A stretch of DNA of 64,000 nt, from the NCBI RefSeq assembly GCF_040834005.1, contig NZ_CP162129.1, positions 261,501 to 325,500 of the forward strand, written 5' to 3'. This stretch comes from Paenibacillus sp. PL2-23 (GTDB taxonomy: Bacteria; Bacillota; Bacilli; Paenibacillales; Paenibacillaceae). Numbering within the stretch: the first letter of the stretch is position 1; each line of letters opens with the position of its first letter. A program made the translations under genes and the position numbers. This document shows positions 1-9,832 of this stretch, one piece after another. The notes beneath the pieces are model-generated. The model was not told where the DNA came from. It did no database searches and was given only the letters and a program-made list of their open reading frames with translations.

Positions 1-1
1 T

Positions 2-985
2 CCGAAGGGGGCCGAGGTGCTGCGCAAATCGCTTGAGCTGTCCAAGGCAGTTAAGAACGTAGATCCCGGAGCCGAGACGTTCGGCCCTGTCTCCTACGGC
101 TTCAGCGATGCCTATATGGTGGACAACAAGACGGAATGGAACGAAATCAAAGGCAATTACAGATGGTACTTGGACTATTACCTAGACAATATGGCGCGGG
201 AATCCCGCAAGGAAGGACAGCGATTGCTGGACGTGCTGGACATTCACTGGTATTCCGAGGAGATGGGCGGAGGAACGCGGATTACGAATACGGAGTTCTT
301 GGATCACACGCTGGAGACGCATAAGGTGCGCGTACAGGCTCCAAGATCCTTGTGGGACCACAGCTACCTGGAGAAAACATGGATTGGCGACTGGTACAGC
401 GAATTCCTGCCGCTTATTCCGAACCTTCAGCATACCGTGGATACGTACAATCCGGGGACCAAGCTTGCCATTACGGAATACGACTTCGGCGGCGGCCACC
501 ATGTTTCCGGAGGCATTGCCCAAGCCGATGCGCTAGGTATATTCGGCAAGCAAGGCATGTATATGGCTCATTATTGGAATATGGCGGGCACGAACAGACT
601 GTCGCAAATTCCGTATCTTTCTTCCGGCTTCCGTATCTTTAACAACTATGACGGCAACAGCTCCAAGTTTGGAGATATCAGCGTGCAAGCCGATACGAAT
701 GACATGGAGAACAGCTCCATCTACGGCTCTGTCTTCCATGAGGATAACGGCGAGCTGCACCTTATTGTTATGAACAAAAATTTCGACCATGCCATGAACG
801 CTCAATTCGACATCGGCGGAGAAACGGCTTACAAGTCGGCCCAGGTATGGGCGTTCGATGAGCACAGTCCGCAAATTACGCAAAGGGAAGGCGTAGCCGA
901 GCTTGCAGGCAACAGCTTCACCCTGAATATTCCCCCATTGACGGTCGCGCATATTGTGCTTTCCGCCAATGGGACAGGAGGTTAA
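2..985 (+). CDS. GH44 family endoglucanase/xyloglucanase, 3' part only
   Basis: The reading frame is already open at base 2, so the N-terminus and the acid/base glutamate lie outside the window. The visible 327 residues match the C-terminal part of a glycoside hydrolase family 44 catalytic module. They include LAITEYDFGG, whose Glu (bases 476-478) sits where GH44 enzymes carry their nucleophile, followed by a beta-sandwich tail. GH44 enzymes cut beta-1,4-glucans and xyloglucan outside the cell. The stop lies 5 bases before the next start, so the gene is very probably co-transcribed with the SLH protein behind it. No anchoring domain is seen at this C-terminus. The family call is from memory of the motif and the order of conserved segments. 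Confidence 0.82.
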   Translation, partial: PKGAEVLRKSLELSKAVKNVDPGAETFGPVSYGFSDAYMVDNKTEWNEIKGNYRWYLDYYLDNMARESRKEGQRLLDVLDIHWYSEEMGGGTRITNTEFLDHTLETHKVRVQAPRSLWDHSYLEKTWIGDWYSEFLPLIPNLQHTVDTYNPGTKLAITEYDFGGGHHVSGGIAQADALGIFGKQGMYMAHYWNMAGTNRLSQIPYLSSGFRIFNNYDGNSSKFGDISVQADTNDMENSSIYGSVFHEDNGELHLIVMNKNFDHAMNAQFDIGGETAYKSAQVWAFDEHSPQITQREGVAELAGNSFTLNIPPLTVAHIVLSANGTGG

Positions 986-990
986 GACCT

Positions 991-3900
991 ATGAAGAATA
1001 AGTGGTTAAAAGCTGCCAGAAGGAGGACCGCGTCGCTGCTCGCGGCGGTCATGCTTGGGACGGCAATGATGCCGACGGGAGCATGGGGGGCGGACTCCGC
1101 CCCTGGCATAACCGTGGCAGCCGGTGAGAGCGCCGCAGGGGAAGGCGGCGAGGTGAGAGCTCTGCTCCCTTCTGCCGGCAGCGACAGCTCGCCCTTGTCC
1201 TGGAATTTGTTAAGCCGGCTTAACCGGGGAACGGGATCTTATATGTTCCCCGCCTCTGACACGCCTATTACGCAGCTGAGCTCAGATGAGAGGTACATGG
1301 CGTTCATGACCTATCCCATGGATGATCTGGGAGTGGGCAGAAAGGTTGTGGCCTTGCAGGATCGGAGCACTGGCGAGCTGAAGATTACGCCAATGCCGGA
1401 TGAAGCGGGCTCGGTCCACTTTTTTGACATGACGCCGGATGCCCGGTATATCGCTTACACCTATGGGGAAGACGCTGTCAGCGGAAAGGTCAAGGTCTAC
1501 CTGTACGATTGGGTGGAGCAAAGACTGGAGACGATTAACGGGGTAAGCGGTCCTAATGAATTCAGCTATAGTGACGGGGACTACGTCTCCATAAGCGATG
1601 ACGGTCGTTATGTAGCATTTGACAGCGAGGCTCAGCTGGTGCCCCAGGACACCAATGAGACAAGGGATGTCTACCTCTATGACCGGCTGGCAAGCGGAGA
1701 GAAGCTGGAGCGTATCAGCAAGCCCCTCAAGGAATTCTACGATTACGGCAGCTGGGCTCCCAGTATAAGCGGGGACGGCAGCGTTATCGCCTTTGTCTCC
1801 AAAGCGCAGCTGCTGGAGAATGAAGAATATGGCTGGAATACCGTCTATCTGTATGATCGAACGGATGGCGCGATCAGGCGTGTCGCAGAAGGGGAGACCC
1901 CTTCTGTCAGCGAAGATGGGCGCTACGTTGCCTTCGCCACGCATCTGAACAATCTAGGGTCCGGAGACAGCAATGGCCAGGACGACATTTATGTCTACGA
2001 TAGCGAGCAAGAAAGCTTCTTGAGGGCATCCATGAAAGCGGACGGAACGCAGCACGACTCGGACAGCCGTTATCCCTCTATTAGCGGGGACGGCGCTTAC
2101 GTCGCCTATGAGGTGGGGAGGTACAGCTCTGAGGATACGTTGGAGGGCTTCGTCACGGGACTTCGTGATCTGACCTCTGTCCCAATTCAGGTACCCGACT
2201 CTCCGCTTAAGCTAGGCACTACCTTAATGAGGCCTATTATTGGAGACGACGGACAGACCGTGACTTTTCTATCTTCTTTTATGGATCGAATCGGGGAAGT
2301 CGAATATTTGAATTTTGATTTTTTTGTTGCTACGGATGGGGTGGCGCCAACTTGGCCGGCAGGCAGCAAGCTTAGCGCATCCAACATAGGAACCGATTAT
2401 TTGACAGTAAGCTGGCCCCATGCGGAGCATGGCGAGGGGGTAACGGGCTATGCGATCTATCGGAATGGCAATCCCGTAGGTTATGTACCGGGCAGCGGCA
2501 CATCCTATACTTTGACTAATCAACCCGCCGAGAACAGCTATGAAGACCTCATTCAGGTAGAAGCCATCGGCGGCAGGTACCATATGAGCATGAACGGACC
2601 TACCTATGCTTGGGTTAGGGATGGAGAGGTCGACCCGCCGGATGAGCTGTTATTCTTCGAGTGGATCGGCGAGAGAGGCAGCGACAGCGAGCCTCTGCAT
2701 CGAGGGAGCGCTATTCAGCTGTTTGCTTCGGGACCGTCCGGACGGGAGGCTAAGGTAGAGTACTCCTACAAGGAATGGAATGGAGTGAGCGAGGCCTTGA
2801 AGTCGGGCTCCATTCCGCTGAATGAAATACAGGGATCGGGCCTGTATATAGCTAATTTCCAGTTGTCTCAGGAAACAACGGAATTGCTCTCTATCCGGCT
2901 GACCTTGACCGGAGGGGGAGAGACTTTAACGGCAGAGGGGGATCATCTGCCTGTGTCCGTCGGCGGCAGTCTGTCTCTTGCGTTCGAGGGAGCAGAGCCT
3001 GAGGAACTGAAGGGCGCTATTCTGACTCTTCTCCAGTCTGGAAGTGAAGTAAGGACAATGACACTCGGCGATAGTCCACTTACCTTGCTGGAAGGCCTTC
3101 AGCCAGGAGCGTCGACGACCGTCCTACTCTATTCGCCGGATTATCGCCACGAAATGGCGCGGGTAGAGAACATTGTGATTCAGCCGGGAAGAACGACCGC
3201 AATTACCGTGCCGGTCGAGCTGCCTTCAAGGTTTCGGGCTCGCACGGTGGATGCAGACGGAAGTCCCGTAGCCGGCATTCCGGTCTCGTTCTGGAATGAA
3301 GAGCGGGAGCTGCTGCTAATGTCAGCCACGGAGAATGACGGTCTGACGTTCTGGCAGGAAGGGCTTGCGGAGAATGAAGTCATTACAGTAGAGCTTGATC
3401 TGGAGAGGTTCGAGTACGAGCTTGCGCCGGACAACGCCATGAGCATGAAGCTGGAGCGCGGCGATAATGAATTGGTGATCCGGCTTGTCCAGCCGGATCG
3501 CGGCGGATTGGAGGTCAGCGTGCTGGATCCGCAGGGGGAGCCGGTCTATAATGCCATGGTGACGGCCACTCAGACGTACAAGGGCAGACCTGTTGTTGTG
3601 AGCGGGCGCACAAGCTTTGACGGCAAGGCCAGGCTGGACCTGTACGCGGGAGAGGCTACTCTGGAGGCAACGCAGAGCAGCTATCAATACAGCTCGGAGA
3701 AGACCAGCGTGCAAGTGGCAGCAGAGGCTATGACCCCGGTGAAGCTTCCCGTTCGCCAGCCAAGCCAATATATGGTGAACCTGCATGTATTCAAGAAGGC
3801 GCTGGATACCGACTGGATTGGCCCGCTTAGCTTGAGCGAGGAGGGCTTCCTGGCCACCGTAACTTCTTCGCCGGGAGGAGGATGGATCAGGTCCTACTTC

Positions 3901-6900
3901 TCCAATGCGGTAAGCTTAGGGGGCAAGCCGGGCAATGTGGTGGAAGCCTGCCTGGCAGGGACAATCTATGGTTATGTAAGAGCCTGCGGCAGCTCTATTA
4001 TGGATGAGAACATGAATGCGGATGTGGAGGTGCGCCTGGAGGAGAAGGGCGCGCGCATTCAAGGGCAAGTGGAGACGGGACGCCATGTGTCCTATTACGC
4101 GACCATCTACGAGCTGCAGGAGAACGGCGGCCGGCGGTGGGTGGCAAACGCATGGAACGAGCATTTCCAAAGCAAGCCTTTTAATGTCAATATCCCGAAG
4201 GGCGGCACGTTCCGAATGGAGCTCGTCAAGACGGTGCGGGAGCCCAACTATACAAGCCGGTATGAGACGGCAAGCGTAGAGTTCACAGTCGCGGAGAATG
4301 AGATCAAGCATCTGGGAACGCTGGCGTTCAACGCGTCCAGCCACTTCGCGAACAAGGGGGGCAACAGCTTCACCGCTTATCCTTCCCGAGCTGTTCCTGG
4401 AAGCACGCTCGTCATGAAGGCGGCCTATCGGAACGCCACAGACAAGACAGTAGAGCAAGCCTATCTGCATTTGGACATTCCAGAGGGCATGAGCATTGTG
4501 AATGACGCTGCCGGAGGAATAGCGGTTACGGGTGGAGCCGGAGCGGCGGAGGTGAAGGACGGCATGCTGAGCGTTCCACTAGGCCAGCTGGCTAAGGGCC
4601 AAGACGGCACGGTAACGTATAAGCTGGCCGTATCCCCGTCCTTCAGCAAGTCGTCTGTAGCCGCATCAGCGAGAATAGCAGCGAAGATAGATGGGGAAAG
4701 CTTGGAGGAAACGCTGGGCACCGTCCAGCTTGATGTGCCCAAGATTACGCTGCAGGCACCTGCGCGCGTCTCCAGCGCAGATCGTGGCACCTTGCTAAGC
4801 GGCTTTGCTCCAGCCGGCAGCACCGTCCATTTGTACGATACAAATGTGCGAGTGGGTGGCGCTGTAGCTAACGCGGCAGGCATGTGGAAGGCGACGGTAA
4901 CGCTGGTCGACCTGGGCAATCCAAGCACGCACGGCTTATGGGCGGAGACGGAGAGCGGCGGCGTCACGCTGCGGTCGGAGAAGGCGTTCTTGGAGTATGA
5001 TGAAAGCCTGCCGAGACTGGAACGTATGGCGTACTCCCAGGCGCCGAACGGCAAATGGGTGACCGTTGAGGTAGGCAGTCAGGTACAGGATCAGCCATAT
5101 AGCGTTCTGCCTGGCAATCCGTTCCTCTTCGACCTAAAGTTCTCCGAGCCGGACCGGGTGGAGAACGTGAGAGTGTATATGGATGGCCAGGAGGGCAGCG
5201 AATCCATTCTTGCCAGCAGGCAAGGGGACATCTTCAGAGCCACTGTGCCTATATCGGCGGGCGCCCTCGGTGGAATCTATGTCGATTACGACGTGGTGAA
5301 CGAGCAGCGCTCTTACGACGGGCATCTGGAGTCGTTGGATGAGATTCGGGCCTCCATGCCGATTGGCATGAGAGACTTTGAAGTGGTGTCCGTAGAGCCC
5401 TTCCGGCTAGATGGAGATTCGTATGTCGGCAGCGCGGTGCTTCGCTTCCCTCAGCTGGATGGAACAACGCTCAGCTATTCCATTACGGTAGACCCAAGCT
5501 CCAGCTATGTTCCGACGGCGGAGGAGCAGGAGCTTGCGATTCGATCCGGAGTGCCGGTCGTGCAGAAGACGTTCGAGGCTTCCGAGACGGATACCTCTAT
5601 GTCCTTGAAGCTCGGCGGTTACATTCCGAGCAATCTGCTCCAGGATGAGGGCGGCAGCTCGCTGGCCGCCAGCTCCGCCTTGGCTGGCAAGCCGGGCGAA
5701 TGGAAGCATACTGCGGAATATTTTATGGAGATTAAGGCAGATGTGGACGGTGTAAAAGGGCAGATTAGCGGCATTAAGAGCCAATATAACGACTACATGA
5801 CGTACGCGGGCAAGATTAACAAGATTATGCACCGGGTAGAAGCAAGCGGTATGGATTGCCTGGAGGAAATGCCGACAACCGCCAAGGAAGCCGGCAAGGC
5901 GCTGGCAGCGGTCATCATTGGCGAGGTAGCCAAGACGGCCATGAGCGCCGGTGTTGGCGCGATGGCGCTGACGGGCGTCGGCGGCGCCATTGCGGGCAAG
6001 GTAACGAGTATGGCGAGCTCCCGAATCGACAAGTATGTAGATGAACGAATTAACGCCGTCGGCTCCGGCTATAACGAATGTTATACGGAGGAGACGGGCA
6101 AGAAGTACAGAGGCTTGAAGGTAGCGAATCCGAAGTGGATCTACGACCCTAGCGGCTATGTGTACGAGGCGGTGGCCAGCAATCCGGTGGAGGGTGTCAC
6201 TGCAACGGTTCTGTTCCTGGATGAGGCAACAGGCGATTGGAAGGTGTGGAAGGCCGAGGAATATGATCAGGTCAATCCGCAGCAGACGGATCAAGCCGGC
6301 AAGTATGGCTGGGATGTGCCGCCTGGCAAGTGGAAGGTGGTCTGGAGCAAACGGGGCTACGAGACGGTGGAAAGCGCGGAGATGATCGTGCCGCCGCCTC
6401 ATACGGAGGTCAACGCGGGCATGATCTCGCGAGCGGCGCCTGAAGTAGCCAGTGTGCAAGGCATCGCTGCCCCGGGCGGAAGCTATGTGGAGGTGGCGTT
6501 CACCAAATATTTGAAAACAAATGAATTGCCGGCGGGTGCGATTCTGCTGTTAGATGCGGACGGCAAGCCGGTTGAGGGCAAGGCGCAATTCACAGGACTT
6601 GAGGCAAGTGCGGCGGATGAAACGGTATTCTTCTCCCGTACCGTGCGCTTCGTGCCGAAAAACGATCTGGCTCTGGATGGCCAATATACGTTGAAGGTGG
6701 GCAAAGGCGTGTTCGTCAGCTATGCCAATGCGATGCTGGCGGAGAAGGATGCCAAGTCGTATACTGTGCCGATGAAAGCGCTGGACTTGGTGGGACCAAC
6801 GCCTCTAAGCGCAGCAATGGAGAGCGGAGGCCGGGTCATTCGTATCGTGTTCGACGAACCCATTCAAGGTACGGCAGACGCAGCAGGCATGCTCATTAAC

Positions 6901-8622
6901 GGTACAAAGAACGTCGTGACAACAGCGGTTGCAGCGGCCCAACAGGGCGGCGGCGAGTCGCGCGAGCTTCTGCTCTCGTTGAAAACCCCCGTTCTGGAGG
7001 GAGCGAGACTGACGCTGCCGGCAGGTGCAGTGAAGGACCAGGAGGGCAACTCGTCGGCTGAGACGGCCTTCACGTTGTCGCCTGACCTCGACCCTGGATT
7101 AAGGGAGCTGTCGTTCGGCACCGGCACGTTAAGCCCGGCGTTCAGCTCCAGTGTAACGGAGTATACACTGACGCTGCCGGCGGGAACGAAGGAAACGACG
7201 ATCAAGGCGACGGCTATTCATGATGGGGCGAAGCTTACAATTGGCTCCGACCCTGGCCTCAGCGGCCTTGCCAAATCCATTGCCATTCCGGAGGACGGGA
7301 TCATTACCGTGCAATCGGATATTGGAGGCGGAGTGGCAATCAAGAGATATACCGTGCAAGTGAGCTACTCCGGCGGCGGCGAGCCGGGTCCAGGTCCCGG
7401 CCCAGGCCCTGGGCCGGGCACAGGCTCGGGAGTAGATCCAAAGCCGGGAGATACGCTGAATGTTGGCCAATCCGCTAAAGTAACCAGCGAGACGGCTGCA
7501 GATGGAAGAGTTGTGGTTACAGCGGACATTGCGGTCGAGGCTATTACGGCGGCTCTGCGAGATGGGCGCCAAGGTCAAGTGCTGTATCTGGAGACCAAGG
7601 AGCAGGGCGATGAGCTTGTTGTCCGCGTTCCTGCCCAAGGGATGCTGCTAATGAAGGAAGCCGGCGCCAAGCTGCTGGTGAAGTCAACGCTGCTGCATGT
7701 GACGGTTGACGCGGCGGCGGCATTAGCCGGGAATCAGCCTTCGGGCGAGACCGCGTTCAAGCTGGTTGTAGAATCGGCCGCGAATGACTGGCTGAGTGCC
7801 GCGGATAAGGCGGCTCAGAGCCAAAGCCACGGCATTAAACGGCTGACCTCAGCGGTTCGCGTTCAGGCGCATTGGGTATCGGGCGGCAAGACTGCGGCCA
7901 TATCGAATGAAGCGCTGAAGGGGCAATTCGGACCATCTGCCGATGTGTATCGGTTCAGCGAAGGCGCTTGGATTCATGTTGCAAGCGCGGGAGCCATGTT
8001 CGCCATTGCGGAGTCCAGCGGTTACTATGCGGCGCTTAAGCCGCTGCTGAATCGCTTCCAGGATACAGCGGGGCACTGGGCAAAGCTTGACATCGAGTGG
8101 ATGGCGCAGCGCTTGCTCGTGAACGGAACGTCGAGCATCGCGTTCCAACCGGATACATCCGTCACCCGCGCAGAGTTCACCGCGCTCCTGGCGAGAGCGC
8201 TGCAATTGCCGGCAAGCAGCGGCGAGGCGGGCAGCAACGAAGGCTCCGGCTTTGCTGATGTGGCTTCCACCGCATGGTATCGCAAGGATGTGCTCCGAGC
8301 GGTTGCGGCTGGCATCGTGAACGGAAGAGACGCACACCGGTTTGCTCCGGATGCAACAATAACGCGTCAGGAGATGGCGGTAATGATCAGTCGCGCATAT
8401 GCGTACTTGGGTCTTGAAGCATCGCCTTCAGGCGCTGACCCGGCAGAGACATTCGCGGACGGAAGGGACATTTCGTCCTGGGCGAAGAGCGCTGTTGAGC
8501 TGGCGGTGAGCGAGGGACTGCTGAAGGGCGTGTCGGAGGGCCGCTTTAACCCGGCAGGTCTGACTACACGAGCGCAGGCTGCGGTTGTCATCAAGCGACT
8601 GCTTGGCAAGCTGGAGGAATAG
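991..8622 (+). CDS. Giant secreted SLH-domain surface protein with TolB-like propeller
   Basis: This 2543-residue protein starts at an ATG 7 bases after a strong AGGAGG. An N-terminal signal peptide (MKNKWLKAARRRTASLLAAV, cleavage near residue 34) directs export. Residues about 90-450 carry WD40/PD40 repeats of the type DGRYVAF, followed by a fibronectin III-like segment (about 462-545). Many Ig-like or carboxypeptidase-regulatory-like beta domains follow. A cadherin-like sandwich domain lies near 2030-2125, then a Gly-Pro linker (about 2130). Three SLH repeats begin at about 2353, 2419 and 2487 and should bind pyruvylated secondary wall polymer. It lies directly behind the GH44 gene. The role is probably a cell-surface scaffold or binding protein; no catalytic motif was recognised. 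Confidence 0.85.
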   Translation: MKNKWLKAARRRTASLLAAVMLGTAMMPTGAWGADSAPGITVAAGESAAGEGGEVRALLPSAGSDSSPLSWNLLSRLNRGTGSYMFPASDTPITQLSSDERYMAFMTYPMDDLGVGRKVVALQDRSTGELKITPMPDEAGSVHFFDMTPDARYIAYTYGEDAVSGKVKVYLYDWVEQRLETINGVSGPNEFSYSDGDYVSISDDGRYVAFDSEAQLVPQDTNETRDVYLYDRLASGEKLERISKPLKEFYDYGSWAPSISGDGSVIAFVSKAQLLENEEYGWNTVYLYDRTDGAIRRVAEGETPSVSEDGRYVAFATHLNNLGSGDSNGQDDIYVYDSEQESFLRASMKADGTQHDSDSRYPSISGDGAYVAYEVGRYSSEDTLEGFVTGLRDLTSVPIQVPDSPLKLGTTLMRPIIGDDGQTVTFLSSFMDRIGEVEYLNFDFFVATDGVAPTWPAGSKLSASNIGTDYLTVSWPHAEHGEGVTGYAIYRNGNPVGYVPGSGTSYTLTNQPAENSYEDLIQVEAIGGRYHMSMNGPTYAWVRDGEVDPPDELLFFEWIGERGSDSEPLHRGSAIQLFASGPSGREAKVEYSYKEWNGVSEALKSGSIPLNEIQGSGLYIANFQLSQETTELLSIRLTLTGGGETLTAEGDHLPVSVGGSLSLAFEGAEPEELKGAILTLLQSGSEVRTMTLGDSPLTLLEGLQPGASTTVLLYSPDYRHEMARVENIVIQPGRTTAITVPVELPSRFRARTVDADGSPVAGIPVSFWNEERELLLMSATENDGLTFWQEGLAENEVITVELDLERFEYELAPDNAMSMKLERGDNELVIRLVQPDRGGLEVSVLDPQGEPVYNAMVTATQTYKGRPVVVSGRTSFDGKARLDLYAGEATLEATQSSYQYSSEKTSVQVAAEAMTPVKLPVRQPSQYMVNLHVFKKALDTDWIGPLSLSEEGFLATVTSSPGGGWIRSYFSNAVSLGGKPGNVVEACLAGTIYGYVRACGSSIMDENMNADVEVRLEEKGARIQGQVETGRHVSYYATIYELQENGGRRWVANAWNEHFQSKPFNVNIPKGGTFRMELVKTVREPNYTSRYETASVEFTVAENEIKHLGTLAFNASSHFANKGGNSFTAYPSRAVPGSTLVMKAAYRNATDKTVEQAYLHLDIPEGMSIVNDAAGGIAVTGGAGAAEVKDGMLSVPLGQLAKGQDGTVTYKLAVSPSFSKSSVAASARIAAKIDGESLEETLGTVQLDVPKITLQAPARVSSADRGTLLSGFAPAGSTVHLYDTNVRVGGAVANAAGMWKATVTLVDLGNPSTHGLWAETESGGVTLRSEKAFLEYDESLPRLERMAYSQAPNGKWVTVEVGSQVQDQPYSVLPGNPFLFDLKFSEPDRVENVRVYMDGQEGSESILASRQGDIFRATVPISAGALGGIYVDYDVVNEQRSYDGHLESLDEIRASMPIGMRDFEVVSVEPFRLDGDSYVGSAVLRFPQLDGTTLSYSITVDPSSSYVPTAEEQELAIRSGVPVVQKTFEASETDTSMSLKLGGYIPSNLLQDEGGSSLAASSALAGKPGEWKHTAEYFMEIKADVDGVKGQISGIKSQYNDYMTYAGKINKIMHRVEASGMDCLEEMPTTAKEAGKALAAVIIGEVAKTAMSAGVGAMALTGVGGAIAGKVTSMASSRIDKYVDERINAVGSGYNECYTEETGKKYRGLKVANPKWIYDPSGYVYEAVASNPVEGVTATVLFLDEATGDWKVWKAEEYDQVNPQQTDQAGKYGWDVPPGKWKVVWSKRGYETVESAEMIVPPPHTEVNAGMISRAAPEVASVQGIAAPGGSYVEVAFTKYLKTNELPAGAILLLDADGKPVEGKAQFTGLEASAADETVFFSRTVRFVPKNDLALDGQYTLKVGKGVFVSYANAMLAEKDAKSYTVPMKALDLVGPTPLSAAMESGGRVIRIVFDEPIQGTADAAGMLINGTKNVVTTAVAAAQQGGGESRELLLSLKTPVLEGARLTLPAGAVKDQEGNSSAETAFTLSPDLDPGLRELSFGTGTLSPAFSSSVTEYTLTLPAGTKETTIKATAIHDGAKLTIGSDPGLSGLAKSIAIPEDGIITVQSDIGGGVAIKRYTVQVSYSGGGEPGPGPGPGPGPGTGSGVDPKPGDTLNVGQSAKVTSETAADGRVVVTADIAVEAITAALRDGRQGQVLYLETKEQGDELVVRVPAQGMLLMKEAGAKLLVKSTLLHVTVDAAAALAGNQPSGETAFKLVVESAANDWLSAADKAAQSQSHGIKRLTSAVRVQAHWVSGGKTAAISNEALKGQFGPSADVYRFSEGAWIHVASAGAMFAIAESSGYYAALKPLLNRFQDTAGHWAKLDIEWMAQRLLVNGTSSIAFQPDTSVTRAEFTALLARALQLPASSGEAGSNEGSGFADVASTAWYRKDVLRAVAAGIVNGRDAHRFAPDATITRQEMAVMISRAYAYLGLEASPSGADPAETFADGRDISSWAKSAVELAVSEGLLKGVSEGRFNPAGLTTRAQAAVVIKRLLGKLEE

Positions 8623-8686
8623 GCGTTATGACATCTGCCCGAACGTTGCGAATGTGAAGCGACGCTCGGGTCCATACGATGAGGAG

Positions 8687-8718
8687 GCGTCCCTGGGAAC
8701 AGGGACGCTTCTTTTCTT
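8687..8718 (+). terminator. Rho-independent terminator after the SLH gene
   Basis: An 8-bp stem (GCGTCCCT / AGGGACGC) with a 6-base loop is followed by TTCTTTTCTT. It lies 65 bases after the SLH gene stop. Confidence 0.85.
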
Positions 8719-8813
8719 GAATTCTAAGCGTATAAGTGTTACACCTTATCTGAGCTTAAACTTCTCGGAATGAAACGCGCTGCGCCGCCAAGGACGGCGA
8801 CAGCCGTTTCACC

Positions 8814-8870
8814 TTGACAATAGCTGAAATTGAATGTAAAATGACCACAGTCAAACAATGACCGTGGTCA
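8814..8870 (+). promoter_or_regulatory. Promoter with tandem TetR-type operators
   Basis: TTGACA (8814-8819) and TAAAAT (8837-8842) are 17 bp apart. Two related imperfect palindromes follow: TGACCACAGTCA (8842-8853) and TGACCGTGGTCA (8859-8870), centres 17 bp apart. The first touches the -10 box. This is how a self-repressing TetR promoter is usually built, and the next gene downstream is tetR. The two sites can also pair into a hairpin followed by TTTTT, so an attenuator reading is possible. Confidence 0.6.
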
Positions 8871-8901
8871 TTTTTGTGGTTGCGACGAAGATCCGGTTCG
8901 T

Positions 8902-9192
8902 AGGCGCAACAACGACACGAGTTGTCGTTATGAGACCAATTGGAGTCTTGTAGAGGTGAATAGCGACACCTCGTGTCGCTGTAGCCCAAACAAGCTACTC
9001 TTCTGGACTCATAACGATCTCACGTGTCGTTATCGCTCGTGCTGATGCACCATTTGCTGCGATAGCGACACCTCGTGTCGCTGTAACACCAAGTAGCTAC
9101 TGTTACGAGGCAGTAACGATCTCACGTATCGTTATTGCTCCTGCTGGTGCGCCAGTGGCTGCTATAACAACACGAGGGATCGTTGTTGCGAC
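8902..9192 (+). repeat. Palindrome array A: six palindromes at exact 51-bp spacing
   Basis: Six related palindromes begin at 8910, 8961, 9012, 9063, 9114 and 9165, each step exactly 51 bp. The best copies read AGCGACAC-CTC-GTGTCGCT (8-bp arms, 3-base loop). Two types alternate, a CGACACCTCGTGTCG type and an ACGATCTCACGTGTCGT type, making a 102-bp super-unit. The roughly 30-bp spacers are also similar between units. The array lies between the candidate promoter at 8814 and tetR, so it would be in the mRNA leader. One frame stays open through it but has no start codon, and changes between copies do not favour third codon positions. I treat it as non-coding. Confidence 0.9.
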
Positions 9193-9229
9193 GAAGAGGC
9201 GGTTAGTTTGTTAACGAGGAGGCACACTC

Positions 9230-9820
9230 ATGCTAAGAGAAGCGCGCAAAGCGGAGCTGAAGGAGCGGTTATTCCAGGAGGCGCTGCAGCTGTTCTGCGA
9301 CAAAGGATACGAGAACGTGACGGTGCAGGAAATCGCCAGCCAATGCGGGATTGCCAAAGGCACGTTTTTTAACTATTTTGCGAGGAAAGAGGACATTCTG
9401 TTGTATCTCGGCGAATCGCAGCTGGAATGGCTGGAGCAAAGCGCGGCACAGCATCAGCATGTGGAGGAGCCGAAGGAGCAAATTTGGCTTGTGCTGAATG
9501 ACCTGCTACAACGGTTCGCCGCGCATAGCGAGCTGATGAAGCTGGCGGCTGTCGAGATGATCAAGTCTGCTTACCTGGCGGAGCGGGAGTCCAGAAGTGT
9601 GCTGCAATTGCATGCCCAAATAGCTGGCCTGATTGATGCTGCCAAGGCGGAGGGAAGGCTGCGAAGCCGCTGGGACACAGCGGATATTGCGACCACGCTG
9701 GTCAGTGTTTATTTCCACACGATGATGTCCTGGACGCTGCTGGCCGCCTCACGGGAATCGATAGGAGATTCGCTGAGGAAGCATCTGCATGTAGTCTGGG
9801 ATGGCATTGACACCGAATAG
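9230..9820 (+). CDS. TetR/AcrR family transcriptional regulator
   Basis: This 196-residue protein has a canonical TetR N-terminal HTH (IASQCGIAKGTFFNYFARKE, about residues 28-47) and a variable alpha-helical ligand-binding domain. TetR proteins are dimeric repressors released by small molecules. The ATG follows ACGAGGAGGCACACTC, a good ribosome binding site. It heads a compact operon with a membrane protein and an FAD monooxygenase, so it probably represses those genes in response to an aromatic or antibiotic-like compound. The tandem palindromes at 8842-8870 are candidate operators. The ligand cannot be read from the sequence. Confidence 0.92.
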   Translation: MLREARKAELKERLFQEALQLFCDKGYENVTVQEIASQCGIAKGTFFNYFARKEDILLYLGESQLEWLEQSAAQHQHVEEPKEQIWLVLNDLLQRFAAHSELMKLAAVEMIKSAYLAERESRSVLQLHAQIAGLIDAAKAEGRLRSRWDTADIATTLVSVYFHTMMSWTLLAASRESIGDSLRKHLHVVWDGIDTE

Positions 9821-9832
9821 GGGGGACGCTGA

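Noticed and set aside
5407..6459. A 350-codon minus-strand frame inside the SLH gene
   Set aside because: It is antisense to a clearly coding GC-rich gene and has no start signal or domain.
8902..9192. The arrays as CRISPR
   Set aside because: Repeats are about 20-bp palindromes with spacers that are themselves repeated, in a fixed 51/102-bp period, and no cas genes are present.
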